From the NCBI GenBank assembly GCA_963705955.1, contig CAVPLH010000010.1:372001-436000 (forward strand): 64,000 nucleotides of DNA, read 5' to 3'. Positions 25,061 through 33,631 of the stretch are shown piece after piece (the stretch's first letter is position 1; the number at the start of each line of letters is the position of its first letter). The position numbers and the translations under genes are program-made. Under the pieces are notes generated by a model. The model was not told the DNA's origin, searched no databases, and was given only the letters and a program-made list of their open reading frames with translations. The stretch comes from WHSW01 sp963705955 (lineage in GTDB: Bacteria; Actinomycetota; Thermoleophilia; Solirubrobacterales; 70-9).

Positions 25061-27592
25061 ATGTATAGGATGCCGCGCGTGCCCAGAGCCGCCAGCCTCA
25101 CCGTCGCCCTGTTGCTCACAGCACTCCTGGTCGCACCGGCGGCAACGGCGGCGCCGGGCGACTCGGCCGCGACCTCTGCGGCCGCGTGGAGGTTGACCGA
25201 AACCACGCCGGCTCCGGCGCAGCGGGGTGCCCAGCCGGCGGTTCAGCCGGACCGCTTCCAGGCGCTCCAACTCGATCGCGCGGCCCTCGAGGGTGTCCTC
25301 GCCGGGACTCCCGACGAGCGGGCCTCCGGCTCCACGATCCTGTCGCTGCCGACGCCGACCGGCGGGTTCGAGCGCTTCGCGGTCCAGCGGTCGTCGGTCA
25401 TGGAACCCGGGCTGGCCGCCCAGCATCCCGAGATCTCGACCTTCAGCGGTACCGGGATCGACGTGCCCGGCTCGACCGTCCGCCTCGACCTCGGCTCGCT
25501 CGGCCTCCACGCCTCCGTTCTCGGTCCAGAGGGTGCCTGGTACATCGACCCGTATTACCACCGCGAGCAGAGCGCCTACGTCAGCTACTTCGGCCGCGAC
25601 CTGACCAAGAATCCCCACGGAACATTCCTCGAGGGCGACTTCGGCACCGGCGCGGACCCGCTCGCGGAGATCGCGCCGCAGCCGCAGGCGGCGCCGTCGG
25701 ACGTCCAGCTGCGCACCTATCGGCTCGCGCTCGCGAGCGACCCGTCCTACGCCGACTACTTCGGGGCCGCGAACGTGACCTCGGCGAAGGTCGCGCTGAT
25801 CAACCGCGTCAACCAGGTGTACATCAACGACCTCGCGATCGAGATGACGCTGATCGACGAGAACGACGAGCTCAACCTGAACACCGACGCGGAGATGACC
25901 GGACCGAACGGGCCCTGCGGGACCGCCGCCTGCTACACGCCAAGCCAGACCAGGTTCTGCTCGGGGTCGTTGCTGGTTCGCACCAGCACCGTGATCGGTC
26001 AGATCGTCGGCGCCGGCAACTACGACATCGGCCACCTCGCGCTCGGTGTCAACGGCGGCGGGATCGCCGCGCTCGGGGTCGTCGGCGGCCGGTTCAAGGC
26101 GCTCGGGTGCACCGGCGTCCCGACGCCGGAGGGTGACCTCTACGCGGTCGACTACGTCGCGCACGAGATGGGCCACCAGTTCGGCGGCAACCACACCTTC
26201 AACGGGATCCGGTTCGCGTGCGGCGGTGGCAACCGCAACCAGTCGACCTCGGTCGAGCCGGGCAGCGGCTCGACGGTCATGGCCTACGCCGGCATCTGCG
26301 CCAAGGACGACCTCCAGCCGCACAGCGACCCGTACTTCTCCGAGCGCAGCCTCGACGAGATCAACGGCTACGTGACCTCGACCCTCAACCCCGTGAGCGA
26401 GGTGCAGAGCGTCGCCCTGCGCGACTTCGACACCGACGGCGACTCGTTCACGCTCACCTACAACGGCAACACCTCGGCCCCGATCATCCGCGGGACGAAC
26501 TACAACGCGAACTCGATCGAGAACAAGATCGAGGCGATCGCCGGCGGCGACGAGACCGTGGTCGGCTTCGGCGGAGTCGGGAACCCGAACGACGACGGGT
26601 TCCAGGTCACGTTCAAGGGCGACCTCAAGCACACGGACGTCGACCCGCTGAGCGTCACCGACACCTCGGGGATGAGCGGGTTCGTCGGCGAGATCGTCCA
26701 CGGAGGCCCGCTCCAGAACGGTGGCTACACGGTCGTCGACACCGGCAACCACCGGCCGGACGTGAGCACTCCGGCGAGGCGGACGATCCCCGTGCAGACC
26801 CCGTTCAGGCTCACCGGCGGCGCGACGGACAGCGATGCCGACCCGATCACCTACACCTGGGAGCAGAACGACGACGGCGGCGCGAACGGCACCAGGCTGG
26901 TCAGCAACACGAAGAAGAACGGACCGCTGTTCCGCCAGTTCGGCACCGCGGCGATCGTCAGCCCGGAGGGGACGCTGATGTCGCCCTCGCCGGGCGAGAA
27001 CGCGGCCGGCCCGGATCCGACCCGGGTCTTCCCCGACATGGCCCAGATCGTCGCCGGGGAGACGAACGCGGCGACCGGCGCCTGCCCCGAGGCCACCGGC
27101 TCCGCCCCGGTGGCGCTGCCGATCGTCAACTGCTACTCGGAGTTCCTGCCGACCGCCGACTGGGTCGGGGTCGCGCACGACCGCACGATGCACTTCCGGC
27201 TCACCGCCCGCGACGGCAACCCGGTCGCGGGCGGCGTCGGCTTCGCGGACACCGCGGTCAAGATCGACCCCCACGCCGGGCCGTTCCTGGTCACCTCGCA
27301 GGCGACCCGCTCGACCGTGACCGGCGGAACCCGGCTGCCGGTCAGCTGGGACGTCGCCGGCACCAGCGCGCCGCCGATCGACGCCTCCCGGGTCACGATC
27401 AGGCTCTCCCTCGACAAGGGAAAGACGTTCCCGGTCGTGCTCGCGGCGTCAACCGCCAACGACGGGTCGAAGAAGGTCACCCTGCCGAACGTCGCCGCCG
27501 ACCACGCCCGGGTGATGGTCGAGGCGGCCGGGAACGTGTTCTTCGACCTCTCGGACGCCAACCTGAAGATCGAGTTCTCGCCCGGCGGCTGA
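25061..27592 (+). CDS. secreted reprolysin-like zinc metalloprotease
   Basis: About 843 residues. A signal peptide (LTVALLLTALLVAPAATAA) is followed by a propeptide-like region to about 200 and the catalytic domain, with the zinc motif HEMGHQFGGNH near residue 368 and the Met-turn region VMAYAGIC beyond it, the metzincin M12B (reprolysin) arrangement. The C-terminal half is beta-rich: a region with SVALRDFDTDGDSF, an Ig/cadherin-like stretch FRLTGGATDSDADPITYTWEQ, and a final domain LPVSWDVAGTSAPPIDASRVTIRLSLD. It is exported and probably digests extracellular protein. GTG 25058 and ATG 25070 are alternative starts. Confidence 0.88.
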   Translation: MYRMPRVPRAASLTVALLLTALLVAPAATAAPGDSAATSAAAWRLTETTPAPAQRGAQPAVQPDRFQALQLDRAALEGVLAGTPDERASGSTILSLPTPTGGFERFAVQRSSVMEPGLAAQHPEISTFSGTGIDVPGSTVRLDLGSLGLHASVLGPEGAWYIDPYYHREQSAYVSYFGRDLTKNPHGTFLEGDFGTGADPLAEIAPQPQAAPSDVQLRTYRLALASDPSYADYFGAANVTSAKVALINRVNQVYINDLAIEMTLIDENDELNLNTDAEMTGPNGPCGTAACYTPSQTRFCSGSLLVRTSTVIGQIVGAGNYDIGHLALGVNGGGIAALGVVGGRFKALGCTGVPTPEGDLYAVDYVAHEMGHQFGGNHTFNGIRFACGGGNRNQSTSVEPGSGSTVMAYAGICAKDDLQPHSDPYFSERSLDEINGYVTSTLNPVSEVQSVALRDFDTDGDSFTLTYNGNTSAPIIRGTNYNANSIENKIEAIAGGDETVVGFGGVGNPNDDGFQVTFKGDLKHTDVDPLSVTDTSGMSGFVGEIVHGGPLQNGGYTVVDTGNHRPDVSTPARRTIPVQTPFRLTGGATDSDADPITYTWEQNDDGGANGTRLVSNTKKNGPLFRQFGTAAIVSPEGTLMSPSPGENAAGPDPTRVFPDMAQIVAGETNAATGACPEATGSAPVALPIVNCYSEFLPTADWVGVAHDRTMHFRLTARDGNPVAGGVGFADTAVKIDPHAGPFLVTSQATRSTVTGGTRLPVSWDVAGTSAPPIDASRVTIRLSLDKGKTFPVVLAASTANDGSKKVTLPNVAADHARVMVEAAGNVFFDLSDANLKIEFSPGG

Positions 27593-27613
27593 CGCCTGAA
27601 AGAGTCCGTTCCC

Positions 27614-29896
27614 ATGAAACTCGAGGAAGGGGCCCGCGGGAGCGGTGGGCCGCTGGCAGGGAAGCTCGCGCTGATCGCGCTGCTGCTGTGCGGTACGTGC
27701 ATCGACGCCACGATCGCGAGCGCGGCGAAGGCGCCGTCGGTCGCGACGTACACCGCCCGGGGCAGCGTCGAGCAGGCGCAGGTCACGGGGGCCGGCCCTG
27801 GCCAGCGGCTGAAGCTGGTCGATCGCAAGAGCGACGTCGTCGCGGCGAAGCGGGCCGGGTCGCTCGGCGGGATCGTGTTCCGTCATGTGCCGGCCGGAGG
27901 GGGCTACCGCGTCAAGCAGGCCGGCGGCGCACAGTCGCCGTCCTTCAGGGTGCTCTCGCGCCGCTCGGCGCCGCCGAACACGGACATCTATGACCAGGCG
28001 CTACCCGCCGGCGGCTACGGATACCTGACGACGCGCGACGGGACGAAGCTGGCGATCAACGTCCACCTCCCGGGGCCGGCGGACCAGGGCCCATATCCAA
28101 CCCTGGTCGAGTACTCGGGCTACGGGTACGCGGACCCCGCCGGCGGCGAAAGCTCGATCGCGCCGATCGCCGACATCCTCGGCTTCGCGGTCGTCGACGT
28201 CAACATGCGGGGCACCGGCTGCTCGGGTGGGGCGTTCGACTACTTCGAGCCGCTGCAGGGGCTCGACGGCTACGACGTGATCGAGACGGTGGCGCGCCAG
28301 CCGTGGACCCTCAACCACAAGGTCGGAATGATGGGGATCTCCTACGGCGGCATCAGCCAGCTGTTCGTCGCCGCCACCCGCCCGCCCGACCTCGCGGCGA
28401 TCGCCCCGCTCTCGGTGATCGACAACACCCAGACGACGCTCTATCCGGGCGGCATCCTCAACACCGGCTTCGCCCTGCAATGGGCCGAGGACCGTGTCCA
28501 CGACGCGGAGCCCGCGTCGCCGACCGGCGGCCAGAAGTGGGCGCTCGACCGGATCAACGGCGGCGACGAGATCTGCAAGGCGAACCAGGCGCTGCACCCG
28601 GAGGCCGTCAACCTGATCGAGAAGGTCGAGCGAAACAACTACTACCGCCCGAAGGTCGCGGACCCGCTCGCTCCGATCACCTTCGTCGACAGGATCAACG
28701 TGCCCGTGTTCCTCGCCTGCCAGTGGACCGACGAGCAGACCGGCGGCCATTGCCCGGCCTTGCCTTCGCACTTCACCGGTACGAAGCGCAAGTGGTTCAC
28801 GTTCGCCAACGGCGTCCACGCGGACTCGCTGGACCCGGCGACGTTCAACCGCTGGTACGACTTCCTCGAGCTCTATGTCGCCGGGCGACAACCGCGGCTC
28901 TCACCCGCTCAGAAGGCGGTAGCGCCGACGCTCTACAGCTCGGTGCTGGGCGTCCCCGGCGTCAACCTGCCCGACGACCCGATCCAGAATCAGCCGGACT
29001 ACGCGTCCGCCCTGGCCGCGTTCGAGAGTCAGCCCCCGGTCCGCATCCTGTTCGACAACGGGGCCGCCGGCCCACAGCCCGGCGCGCCGCTCGCGGGCTT
29101 CGAGCAATCGTTCAGCCGCTTCCCGCCGGCCGGCACGCGGGCGAAATCGTTCTACCTGGCGAGCGGGGGGGCGCTGAGTACCCGGAAGCCCGGCAAGGCG
29201 GCCGCCGAGTCGTTCACCTGGGACAAGAACGCCCGGCCGCCGACGAGCTTCAGCGGCGACACGGGCTCCGGCCCGGGCGGCCTCTGGACCGCGACTCCGG
29301 GCTACGACTGGAGCCAGACCCCCGCCGGACATGCCGTTTCCTACGTGAGCTCGCCGCTCGGCGCCAATACGGTGGTGATCGGCGCCGGTGCGCTCAAGGC
29401 GTGGGTCCGCTCGTCGGCGCCGAACGTCGACCTGCAGGTGACCGTGTCCGAGGTGCGCCCCGACGGCAAGGAGACCTTCGTCCAGAACGGCTGGCTGCGG
29501 GCCAATGGACGCAAGCTCGATCATCAGAAGAGCACCCCGCTCGAGCCCGTTCTCAGCCTCCGGAAGTCAGACGCCGCCCCGCTCCCCAAGGGCAGCTGGG
29601 CCAAGGTCACGGTGCCGCTCTACTACCAGGGACACGCCTACCGGAGCGGGTCGCGGATTCGGGTCACGATCGCCGCCCCCGGGGGCGATCAACCGGTCTG
29701 GGCGTTCGCAGAGGCGAAGCCCGCGGGCACCACCCGTGTAGCGCTCGCCCACTCGCCCGAGATGCCGTCGCGACTCGTTCTGCCGGTCGTCCCGGGAGTC
29801 GCGATCCCATCCGGGCTGCCGCCGTGTCCGGGCCTGCGAGGCGAGCCCTGCCGCGACTACGTGCCGTTCGCCAACCGGGAGCTCCGGCGGCGCTGA
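27614..29896 (+). CDS. secreted CocE/NonD family hydrolase
   Basis: A 760-residue exported serine hydrolase of the X-Pro dipeptidyl-peptidase/cocaine-esterase class. Signal segment LALIALLLCGTCIDATIASA is followed by a short beta domain. The alpha/beta core starts at GYLTTRDGTKLAINVHLP, with VDVNMRGTGCSGG, nucleophile GISYGG (Ser243), likely acid in LACQWTDEQTGGH, and His in FANGVHADS. The C-terminal jelly-roll domain (DLQVTVSEVRPDGKE to RSGSRIRVTIAAPGGDQ) is typical. It lies 21 bp behind the metalloprotease in the same direction, so the two form an extracellular degradation pair. Confidence 0.9.
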   Translation: MKLEEGARGSGGPLAGKLALIALLLCGTCIDATIASAAKAPSVATYTARGSVEQAQVTGAGPGQRLKLVDRKSDVVAAKRAGSLGGIVFRHVPAGGGYRVKQAGGAQSPSFRVLSRRSAPPNTDIYDQALPAGGYGYLTTRDGTKLAINVHLPGPADQGPYPTLVEYSGYGYADPAGGESSIAPIADILGFAVVDVNMRGTGCSGGAFDYFEPLQGLDGYDVIETVARQPWTLNHKVGMMGISYGGISQLFVAATRPPDLAAIAPLSVIDNTQTTLYPGGILNTGFALQWAEDRVHDAEPASPTGGQKWALDRINGGDEICKANQALHPEAVNLIEKVERNNYYRPKVADPLAPITFVDRINVPVFLACQWTDEQTGGHCPALPSHFTGTKRKWFTFANGVHADSLDPATFNRWYDFLELYVAGRQPRLSPAQKAVAPTLYSSVLGVPGVNLPDDPIQNQPDYASALAAFESQPPVRILFDNGAAGPQPGAPLAGFEQSFSRFPPAGTRAKSFYLASGGALSTRKPGKAAAESFTWDKNARPPTSFSGDTGSGPGGLWTATPGYDWSQTPAGHAVSYVSSPLGANTVVIGAGALKAWVRSSAPNVDLQVTVSEVRPDGKETFVQNGWLRANGRKLDHQKSTPLEPVLSLRKSDAAPLPKGSWAKVTVPLYYQGHAYRSGSRIRVTIAAPGGDQPVWAFAEAKPAGTTRVALAHSPEMPSRLVLPVVPGVAIPSGLPPCPGLRGEPCRDYVPFANRELRRR

Positions 29897-29923
29897 GAGC
29901 CTCTGGCGCCGAGGCCTCCGTCG

Positions 29924-30772
29924 CTAGCGGTCGTACGCGTAGAAGCCATGGCCGGACTTGCGTCCGAGGAGCCCGGCCTCGACCATTCTGTTGAGCAGTG
30001 CCGGTGCGACCGCACTGGGGTCGCGAAACTCCTCGTAGAGCGACTCGGCCACGGCGAGCAGGGTGTCGAGGCCGACGAGGTCGGAGAGGGCGAGCGGGCC
30101 CATCGGGTGGGCGCAGCCGAGGACCATGCCGCTGTCGATGTCCTCCTTGGACGCGAACCCGGACTCGTACATCCGGATCGCCGACAACAGGTAGGGGACC
30201 AGCAACGCATTGACGATGAAGCCGGCGCGATCCTGCGAATCGATCGGGGTCTTGCCGAGTGTCTCGGCTGCGAACGACTTCGCCGCCTCGACCGCTTCGT
30301 CGGCGGTCATGATCGAACGGATCACCTCGACGAGCTTCATCACCGGCACGGGGTTGAAGAAGTGCAATCCGAGCACGCGCTCGGGTCGGGAGGTCTCGGC
30401 CGCCAGCTTCATGATCGGGACCGAGGAGGTGTTCGAGGCCAGAAACGACGCCTCCGGCAGCATCGAGTCGAGGCGCCCGAACACCTCACGCTTGAGGGGC
30501 TCCGACTCGACGATCGCCTCGATCGCGGCATCGGCGCCGGAGAGCTGCTCGAGCTCATCGGTCACCGCGAGATGCCGGGCCGACTCGTCGCGCGCCGCGG
30601 GCTCGAGCTTGCCGGCCTTCGCCCCACGCTCCAGGGATCGCATGATCGCCGCCTCGGTCCGCTCCGCGGCCGCCGCATCGACCTCGACCACGGTCACGTC
30701 GACCCCGGCCCGGATGCACACCTCGGCGATCCCCGAGCCCATCAGTCCGCCGCCAACCACACCTACGCGCAC
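29924..30772 (-). CDS. 3-hydroxybutyryl-CoA / 3-hydroxyacyl-CoA dehydrogenase
   Basis: A 282-residue single-function enzyme that interconverts 3-hydroxyacyl-CoA and acetoacyl-CoA with NAD(P)H. The Rossmann site is VGVVGGGLMGSGIAEV, the catalytic His is in LGLHFFNPVPVMKLVEVI, Glu-containing and Asn-containing contacts follow (SQDRAGFIVNALLVPYL), and the end is the dimerisation domain DIDSGMVLGCAHPMGPL. Length matches FadB2/PaaH/Hbd. The start codon is GTG. It is divergent from the histidine kinase gene. Confidence 0.93.
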   Translation of the reverse strand: MRVGVVGGGLMGSGIAEVCIRAGVDVTVVEVDAAAAERTEAAIMRSLERGAKAGKLEPAARDESARHLAVTDELEQLSGADAAIEAIVESEPLKREVFGRLDSMLPEASFLASNTSSVPIMKLAAETSRPERVLGLHFFNPVPVMKLVEVIRSIMTADEAVEAAKSFAAETLGKTPIDSQDRAGFIVNALLVPYLLSAIRMYESGFASKEDIDSGMVLGCAHPMGPLALSDLVGLDTLLAVAESLYEEFRDPSAVAPALLNRMVEAGLLGRKSGHGFYAYDR

Positions 30773-30857
30773 CGGTGCTCCTTTCGCCTCAGGGCAAGGC
30801 TACGTGCTCGGCAAGGATCGAGGATCTCCGAGTGGGCGAGACCGAGTCCGCACACCA

Positions 30858-30873
30858 CCCCCCAAACGGGGGG
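30858..30873. promoter_or_regulatory. CCCCCC-AAAC-GGGGGG palindrome before the two-component operon
   Basis: Six C (30858-30863), four bases AAAC, six G (30868-30873), ending 42 nt before the kinase ATG. The same 6-4-6 architecture recurs 54 nt before fabD. Likely a regulator operator; see the finding. Confidence 0.6.
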
Positions 30874-30915
30874 AATTCCAGTAACGCGCAGCACCCGGGC
30901 GGGTAGCAGCCGACA

Positions 30916-32016
30916 ATGGAGGTTGTCATCGATCCCACGCCTCCCGACACCGTCGAGGTCCTCGCGGGCCTGATCGCCGAGCTCGACTCTGCGACGACCA
31001 GGGCGGGTGACTTCTATGACGACGTCTGCGAGGCGCTCTGCCGGCTGACCTCGATGGAGCGAGCCGGGACCCTGCTCTACGACCCGGCGACGAGGGCGGT
31101 GCGTTTCGTCGGTTCCCACGGGGTCGACAAGGAGATGATCGGCGAGATCGAGGGGACCCTCGACGAGACACCGATCGCCCAGCGTGCGCTCGCCGAGGAC
31201 AGGGTCGTCGAGGCGTCCGAGCATCTGGAGCGCGAGATCCCGGAACGCTACGCGCGATTCGCCGGGATCACGACGCTGACCTGCACGCCCGTTGCCGCGG
31301 GCGGCCGCTGGCTCGGGGTCATCTTCGCCGACCGCGGCGGCGGGCGGTTCGAGCTCAGCGAGCGCGACCGCCAGACGATGCTGACGCTGGGGCGCCTCGC
31401 GGCGCTCGCTGCCAGCGTCGAGGGCGCGACCCGCCAGGACGAGCGGGCCCAGCGCCTCAACGAGCGGATCGGGCTCGTGCGCGAGATCCACGACCGGGTC
31501 ATGCAGCGCCTCTTCGGGCTCGTGCTCGCGCTTGGCTCGGGCGAACCGCTCTCGGCCGAGGATCGGCGCGCCTGCCACGACGAGCTCCAGGCGGCGCTCA
31601 CCGACCTGCGCTCGGCGCTCCGCAGGCCGCTCGGCCCGCAGGAGCGCTCGTCGACGCCGGGGCTGCGAAAGGTCGTCGAGCGCCGCGCCGCTCGCACCCC
31701 GGAGCTCGAGCTCGACTGGCCGCCCGCCATCGAGGTGCCGGAGCGGCTCGAGGAGCTGGCGCAATCGGTCTTCATCGAGGCGCTTCGCAACTGCGAGAAG
31801 CACGCCGACGCCGAGCGAATCGAGGTCCGCCTCGCGGCCGTCGACGACACGTTCGAGCTCGAGATCACCAACGACGGCTCCGGCGCCGCCGGGCCCGGCT
31901 CCGGCCTCGGCCTGCGTCTGCTGACGCTCGAGGCGCTGCAGCAGGACGCGCTGGTCGAGTTCGGGCCGCTCGCCGACGGCCGCTGGCGGGTGCGGATGAC
32001 GGGCACCGCTTCCTGA
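30916..32016 (+). CDS. GAF-domain sensor histidine kinase
   Basis: A 366-residue soluble kinase of the NarL-partner type. Residues about 15-175 form a GAF sensor (MERAGTLLYDPATRAVRFVGSHG, LTCTPVAAGGRWLGVIFADRGGG). HisKA_3 follows with the phosphorylated His192 in REIHDRVMQRLFGL. The ATPase domain has the N-box FIEALRNCEKHADA and G-box NDGSGAAGPGSGLGLRLL. No membrane helix, so it senses something in the cytoplasm. The stop overlaps the regulator start (TGATG), making a two-gene operon just ahead of the fatty acid synthesis genes. Confidence 0.92.
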   Translation: MEVVIDPTPPDTVEVLAGLIAELDSATTRAGDFYDDVCEALCRLTSMERAGTLLYDPATRAVRFVGSHGVDKEMIGEIEGTLDETPIAQRALAEDRVVEASEHLEREIPERYARFAGITTLTCTPVAAGGRWLGVIFADRGGGRFELSERDRQTMLTLGRLAALAASVEGATRQDERAQRLNERIGLVREIHDRVMQRLFGLVLALGSGEPLSAEDRRACHDELQAALTDLRSALRRPLGPQERSSTPGLRKVVERRAARTPELELDWPPAIEVPERLEELAQSVFIEALRNCEKHADAERIEVRLAAVDDTFELEITNDGSGAAGPGSGLGLRLLTLEALQQDALVEFGPLADGRWRVRMTGTAS

Positions 32017-32639
32017 TGGCGACCGGCGCGCCGAGCGGCGAGGATCTCAGCCTCAGCGTGCTCGTCGTCGACGACCACGACGTCGTCCACTGGGGATTCC
32101 GGCTGTTGCTCGAGCGCCAGCCTTGGGTGGAGCGCTGCGCCGCCGCCCGTACCGCCGAGGAGGCGCTCGAGCTCGTCGACCGGTTGCATCCCGACGTCGC
32201 CCTCGTCGACCTCTTTCTCGGCGGCCGCTCGGGCGCCGAGCTCACCGCGGACGTCGTCGCCCGGTCGCCCGACACACGGGTCCTGCTGATCTCCGGTGCC
32301 GGGACCGTCTCGCGCGCGGTCGCCACCCGAGCCGGCGCTTCGGGCTTCGTCTCCAAGGACTGGGGCGCGCCCGACGTCGTCAAGGCGGTGCGTATGGTCG
32401 CGCTCGGGATGGAGGTCTTCGATCCGCAGCGCGAGGGCGAGCCGCCGCGCCTCTCGGCGCGCGAGCGCGAGGTCCTCGGCGAGATCGCCTCCGGCGCCAC
32501 CAACCGCGAGATCGGCCGCCACCTCTACCTCTCTCCGCACACGGTCAAGGAGCACACGAGCTCGATCTATCGCAAGCTCGAGGTTCGCAACCGCGCCGAG
32601 GCCGTGAAGCGGGCCCAGCGGCTCGGGCTGATCGGCTAG
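32016..32639 (+). CDS. LuxR/NarL-family response regulator
   Basis: A 207-residue regulator. The receiver has the acidic pair D19-D20 (VVDDHD), phospho-acceptor D65 in VALVDLFLGG, Ser/Thr in LLISGAG and Lys in GFVSKDWGA. The LuxR DNA-binding domain is LSAREREVLGEIASGATNREIGRHLYLSPHTVKEHTSS, then IYRKLEVRNRAEAVKRA. It is translationally coupled to the kinase. Its position between two matching palindromes, one before its own operon and one before fabD, makes it the likely protein that binds them. Confidence 0.93.
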   Translation: MATGAPSGEDLSLSVLVVDDHDVVHWGFRLLLERQPWVERCAAARTAEEALELVDRLHPDVALVDLFLGGRSGAELTADVVARSPDTRVLLISGAGTVSRAVATRAGASGFVSKDWGAPDVVKAVRMVALGMEVFDPQREGEPPRLSAREREVLGEIASGATNREIGRHLYLSPHTVKEHTSSIYRKLEVRNRAEAVKRAQRLGLIG

Positions 32640-32681
32640 GACGCCCGCGGCGGGTGGTACGCACCCCCCGCCCGTCCGTGG

Positions 32682-32703
32682 GACCCCCCCCGACCGGGGG
32701 GTC
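32682..32703. promoter_or_regulatory. CCCCCC-GACC-GGGGGG palindrome before the fab operon
   Basis: CCCCCC (32686-32691), GACC, GGGGGG (32696-32701); read more widely, GACCCCCC and GGGGGGTC are perfect 8-base arms. An extra half site ACCCCCC lies at 32663-32669. It ends 54 nt before the fabD ATG. Confidence 0.6.
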
Positions 32704-32755
32704 GGTGGGTCGGATCGGCTTACCGCCCCGCCTCGGCCGGTTATCCATCGCTGAC

Positions 32756-33631
32756 ATGGATTCAACGACCGACAACACAGCGCTGCTCTTTCCCGGCCAG
32801 GGCAGCCAGACGTCCGGCATGCGCGAGCTCGTCGAGCAGCACGAGCCCGAGCTGGGGCGTCTCGTTCTGGCCGAGCTCGACACGGACCCCTTCGCCCGCG
32901 CCGACGAGGGCACGCGGTTTGCCCAGCCGGCGATCTACTGCGCCAGCGTCGCCTCCTGGACCGCCGGCGGGCGACCCCTCCCGTCCCAACTCGCGGGCCA
33001 TTCGCTCGGTGAGCTGACCGCGCTCGCCGCGGCCGGCGCCCTCGATCCCGTCGATGGGCTGCAGCTCGCGATCACCCGCGGCCGGCTGATGGGAGCGGCG
33101 GCCGAGGCTTCACCCGGGGGGATGATCGCCCTGCTCGGCGACGGCGCCGCGGCCCGCGACGTGGCCGAGGCGACCGGTCTCGAGATCGCGAACGACAACG
33201 GCCCGACCCAGATCGTCGCCGCCGGGCCCGTCGACGCACTCGACCTCGCGGCCGGCACGGCGAAGTCGCGAGGCGTGCGCTCGATCCGGCTGCCGATCCG
33301 GGGCGCATTCCATACCGGCTCGATGGAGCCGGCGGTGGAGCCGTTTCGCGCCGCGCTCGCCGAGGTCGCGATCAACGCTCCCGATACCCCCGTCTTCTCG
33401 AGCACCGAGGCTCGCCCGTTCGAAGCCGATCCCGACGCGATCCGCGACCGGCTCTCCGCCGCGCTCACCCATCCGGTGCGCTGGCGCGAGACGCTGCTCG
33501 AGCTGCATCGCCGCGGGGTTCGCCGCTTCGTCGAGGCCGGCCCCGGCAAGGCGCTGACCGGGATGGTCCGGCGAAGCTTCGATGACGTCGAGGCGGTCGT
33601 GCTCGACGCACGGGAGACGGCCCATGCCTGA
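32756..33631 (+). CDS. fabD: malonyl-CoA:ACP transacylase
   Basis: A 291-residue transacylase that loads malonyl groups onto acyl carrier protein. LLFPGQGSQTSGM opens the fold, Ser83 is the nucleophile in AGHSLGELTAL, the Arg in ITRGRLMG binds the malonyl carboxylate, and His186 in RGAFHTGSM completes the dyad; the ending VEAGPGKALTGMVRR is typical. It heads a nine-gene same-strand operon and overlaps fabH by 8 nt. ATG 32756 lies 54 nt after the palindrome and aligns with the usual FabD start. Confidence 0.95.
   Translation: MDSTTDNTALLFPGQGSQTSGMRELVEQHEPELGRLVLAELDTDPFARADEGTRFAQPAIYCASVASWTAGGRPLPSQLAGHSLGELTALAAAGALDPVDGLQLAITRGRLMGAAAEASPGGMIALLGDGAAARDVAEATGLEIANDNGPTQIVAAGPVDALDLAAGTAKSRGVRSIRLPIRGAFHTGSMEPAVEPFRAALAEVAINAPDTPVFSSTEARPFEADPDAIRDRLSAALTHPVRWRETLLELHRRGVRRFVEAGPGKALTGMVRRSFDDVEAVVLDARETAHA

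Noticed and set aside
24953..27274. A 773-codon minus-strand open frame opposite the metalloprotease gene
   Set aside because: Antisense shadow; Val/Arg/Asp repeats without motifs, and the plus strand has signal peptide and zinc site.
26218..27993. A 591-codon plus-strand open frame overlapping the metalloprotease and CocE genes
   Set aside because: Out-of-frame shadow made of Arg/Gly/Pro runs; both true frames carry clear enzymes.
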